Positions 24,052 to 25,830 of a stretch of 25,830 nt of DNA are shown here, in pieces. The DNA is from an uncultured Odoribacter sp. (lineage in GTDB: Bacteria; Bacteroidota; Bacteroidia; Bacteroidales; Marinifilaceae), in contig UQTM01000048.1 of assembly GCA_900544025.1 (NCBI GenBank), forward strand, positions 1-25,830, written 5' to 3'. Position numbers and translations under genes: made by a program. Position 1 is the first letter of the stretch; each line of letters opens with the position of its first letter. The notes beneath the pieces were generated by a model. The model was given only the letters and a program-made list of their open reading frames with translations. It ran no database searches and was not told the DNA's origin.

Positions 24052-24501
24052 ATGGAACCAATTATTTTAGCGTATATCGGAGTGGGTTTAATACTTGGAT
24101 TGTCCGGCATCGGTAGTGCATACGGAGTAACCATCGGTGGTAACGCTACGATCGGCGCGTTAAAGAAAAACGACGAAGCTTTCGGTAACTACATGGTATT
24201 GTGTGCTCTTCCGGGTACACAGGGACTTTATGGATTCCTCGGTTTCTTCCTGTTACAAGGCGTACTGACTCCTGAAATTACATGGTTGCAGGCTGCTGCC
24301 GTGTTCGGCGTTGGTTTGGGTTTAGGCTTTGTCTGCCTTTTCTCTGCTATCCGCCAGGGGCAGGTATGTGCTAACGGTATCGTGGGTATCGGCGCAGGTT
24401 ACGACGTGTTCGGTAAAACCCTGATCCTTGCCGTATTCCCTGAACTTTATGCCATTGTTGCCGTTGCTGCAACCTTTATGATCAGTACAGCCATCGCATA
24501 A
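24052..24501 (+). CDS. atpK: V-type ATP synthase subunit K (rotor-ring proteolipid), sodium-type
   Basis: This 149-residue protein has four membrane helices in two hairpins, the duplicated proteolipid form: about 4-28, 48-72, 80-102 and 125-148. Ion-site residues line up with Enterococcus hirae NtpK at a constant offset of 8: Leu53, Thr56, Gln57 and Tyr60 in LPGTQGLYGF, Gln102 in SAIRQGQV, and the carboxylate Glu131 in FPELYAIVAV. These are the sodium ligands in NtpK, so a sodium-translocating ring is likely. The glycine-rich first hairpin (LSGIGSAYGVTIGG) is intact. It is the last gene of the operon, with a clear terminator 80 bp downstream. Confidence 0.95.
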   Translation: MEPIILAYIGVGLILGLSGIGSAYGVTIGGNATIGALKKNDEAFGNYMVLCALPGTQGLYGFLGFFLLQGVLTPEITWLQAAAVFGVGLGLGFVCLFSAIRQGQVCANGIVGIGAGYDVFGKTLILAVFPELYAIVAVAATFMISTAIA

Positions 24502-24581
24502 GCGGTATGCTGTGGATTGCGAGCGTAAATCAGGTATAGCCGTTCATGTCGTGTGAATACATATCTGTACGGTTACACAAT

Positions 24582-24613
24582 AAAAAAGCTGCCCTTTTCG
24601 GGTAGCTTTTTTT
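24582..24613 (+). terminator. Intrinsic terminator of the V-type ATPase operon
   Basis: AGCTGCCC (24587-24594) pairs with GGGTAGCT (24600-24607), with one G-T wobble and a 5-base loop. A flanking A-run before and seven T residues after the stem complete the signature. Confidence 0.9.
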
Positions 24614-24619
24614 GTTGGA

Positions 24620-25830
24620 CTTTGCAGTTTTGTTCAGGAGTATATACAAAATGCGGTGGTTCGATTTTGTTTTGGGGTATTATTGCTGTTTTGTATGATT
24701 TAGCCCGCTCATTCTTTTTATGATTTACTCACTTAGCCTTGTTTTTCTGCTGTCTTGTCTTGTCTCATTTTCTTCTCTTTTCTTTTTTCTATAATGTTAT
24801 TTTATTACTGTATGAGATAGCTTTTTCGTATGATCTCCCAGCTCTATGCTTTCTATTATCTATATTCCCTTTATTTTTATGTGTAAAACCTTCTTTTATT
24901 AAGATACTTTTCCTTTCCCGTATGTGTGTTTATAGATTCATCTTTTCATATTACAACTCATTTTTGTCTGGCGCACATTGTGTTTTTTCCTTATGGATTA
25001 TCCTTTTCTTCTTTTTTATCGCCTTCCTTTTCCCTGCGGCGTGTCTATACTTTTTGGGGACTTCTTTTTCCGGGGGACATATCCTCTGTTTTCCTTTCTT
25101 TGTTTTTCTTCTTTTTTCTTCTTTTTTGGTAATCTTCCTTTTGAGGATATTTGTTATCTCTTTCCTGCTAATATAGCTGAATGTTTATATCTCTTTCCTT
25201 TTCCTGTTCTTTCTTTCTTTCTTCTTACTCTCTCTGTTTTTTCCTTGTATTTTTTTCATCCTGTTGATACCCTTGCCGTTTCTTTTCTTTCGGCTTTTCT
25301 TTTTTTGGGGGTGATATACTCCTTTTGGGGAGGATATATAGTGGTTACCTTTTTTTAATATAGGTGTTTTAATATAAAGGTAAGTTTATTCTCTTTTTTT
25401 CTGTCTACTTTTCTTATTCTTCCTTCTTTTTCCTTTGTCTTGGTTATCTTCTTTTTTTATTCTTACTTTCTCTATCTTTATCTTTCTTATATGTCGAAAC
25501 CGTCGAAGCCGTTGTCCGCTACTTCTCATTCTATTGCATCTTCCCCTAATTTTTTCTTTATTGTAAGAATGCTCCCTCGCTTCCTCCCTGGTCTTTTCCT
25601 GCCTTCTTTTTCTCCAATAGATGCCTTTTCTTCTTTCTCCTTTTCCGCCTGCTCTTCTCTTTTCCCCTCTTCCTTTTCTTCTTTCCGCTGTCTTTCCGTT
25701 CTCTTCCTGCCTTTCCTTCTCTTCTCTTCTCTTCTCTTTCTGCTAATCTTTCCGTTCTCTTTCTTTTTTTGTCCTGTATTATTTCTGAAAACCTTGTAAA
25801 GAGAGAGTACCCCCACCTTCTTTTTACCGG
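24620..25830. other. Long pyrimidine-rich non-coding tract
   Basis: About 1.2 kb without a credible gene. From about 24740 to 25800 the plus strand is overwhelmingly C and T; 25621-25740 has only about nine or ten purines in 120 bases. Because stop codons need purines, long open frames appear in all plus frames (24739-25176, 24978-25358, 25440-25799) and on the minus strand (25526-25816). They encode only Phe/Leu/Ser-rich or Lys/Glu/Arg-rich low-complexity strings with no family resemblance. The right edge runs out of the window, so the element may continue. Confidence 0.75.
25717..25736 (+). repeat. TTCTC pentanucleotide tandem repeat, 4 copies
   Basis: Four perfect copies of TTCTC in tandem sit inside the pyrimidine-rich tract. 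They could vary in number by slippage, but no gene adjoins them in the window. Confidence 0.85.

Noticed and set aside
24739..25358. Phe/Leu-rich open frames resembling membrane proteins (24739-25176, 24926-25132, 24978-25358)
   Set aside because: They overlap each other in different frames and arise because pyrimidine-rich DNA contains almost no stop codons; no start context, family motif or regular helix pattern.
25526..25816. Lys/Glu/Arg-rich minus-strand frame, 96 codons
   Set aside because: Translation of the purine strand of the same low-complexity tract; composition alone explains it.
24582..25830. CRISPR-like or tandem-repeat array in the pyrimidine tract
   Set aside because: Only short irregular CTTCT/TTCTC microrepeats; no spacer-repeat periodicity.

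Overview
This window looks like a chromosomal segment of a member of the Bacteroidota, most likely order Bacteroidales. The reasons are a seven-gene V-type ATPase operon of the Bacteroidota/Chlamydia layout (E, DUF2764, A, B, D, I, K), a DUF4932 protein, a DUF4136 lipoprotein, few obvious Shine-Dalgarno sequences, A-rich leaders, and several exact matches to the Bacteroidota -7 promoter element TAnnTTTG. I would not name the genus; a relative of Odoribacter or Butyricimonas is only a guess. I see no rRNA, tRNA, CRISPR array, insertion sequence or prophage.

Left part (about 1-6200, all on the minus strand). An envelope pair comes first: a DUF4136 lipoprotein followed by a small outer-membrane beta-barrel protein, closed by a bidirectional terminator. 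Next is a compact four-gene cytoplasmic module, read as DUF1266 protein, small TPR-like protein, and two ankyrin-repeat proteins with overlapping or nearly abutting junctions. It is preceded by an elaborate leader (candidate promoter, TetR-operator-like inverted repeat, two mutually exclusive hairpins) and followed by a terminator-like hairpin. This is the least explained gene set in the window.

Middle part (6191-11273). A TetR regulator, an exbD/exbB pair without an adjacent tonB, and a YeiH-type (UPF0324) transporter lie on the minus strand. A YjaB-like acetyltransferase and a secreted DUF4932 protein lie on the plus strand. A long hairpin terminator serves the convergent junction with a secreted GH2 beta-galactosidase-type enzyme on the minus strand. 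That enzyme is divergent from an AraC-family regulator, and there is no SusC/SusD pair nearby. A CysL/YeiE-like LysR regulator follows on the minus strand.

Right part (16753-24501, plus strand). The V-type ATPase operon encodes stator subunit E, a DUF2764 protein in the position of subunit C, catalytic A, non-catalytic B, shaft D, membrane stator I and rotor-ring K. The K subunit keeps every sodium-binding residue of Enterococcus hirae NtpK at a constant offset of 8, so the enzyme is probably sodium-coupled. No recognisable C, F or G subunit gene is present. After a clear terminator, the last 1.2 kb (about 24620-25830) has no credible gene. It is strikingly pyrimidine-rich on the plus strand, above 90 percent in its densest part, and is the most unusual non-coding stretch here.
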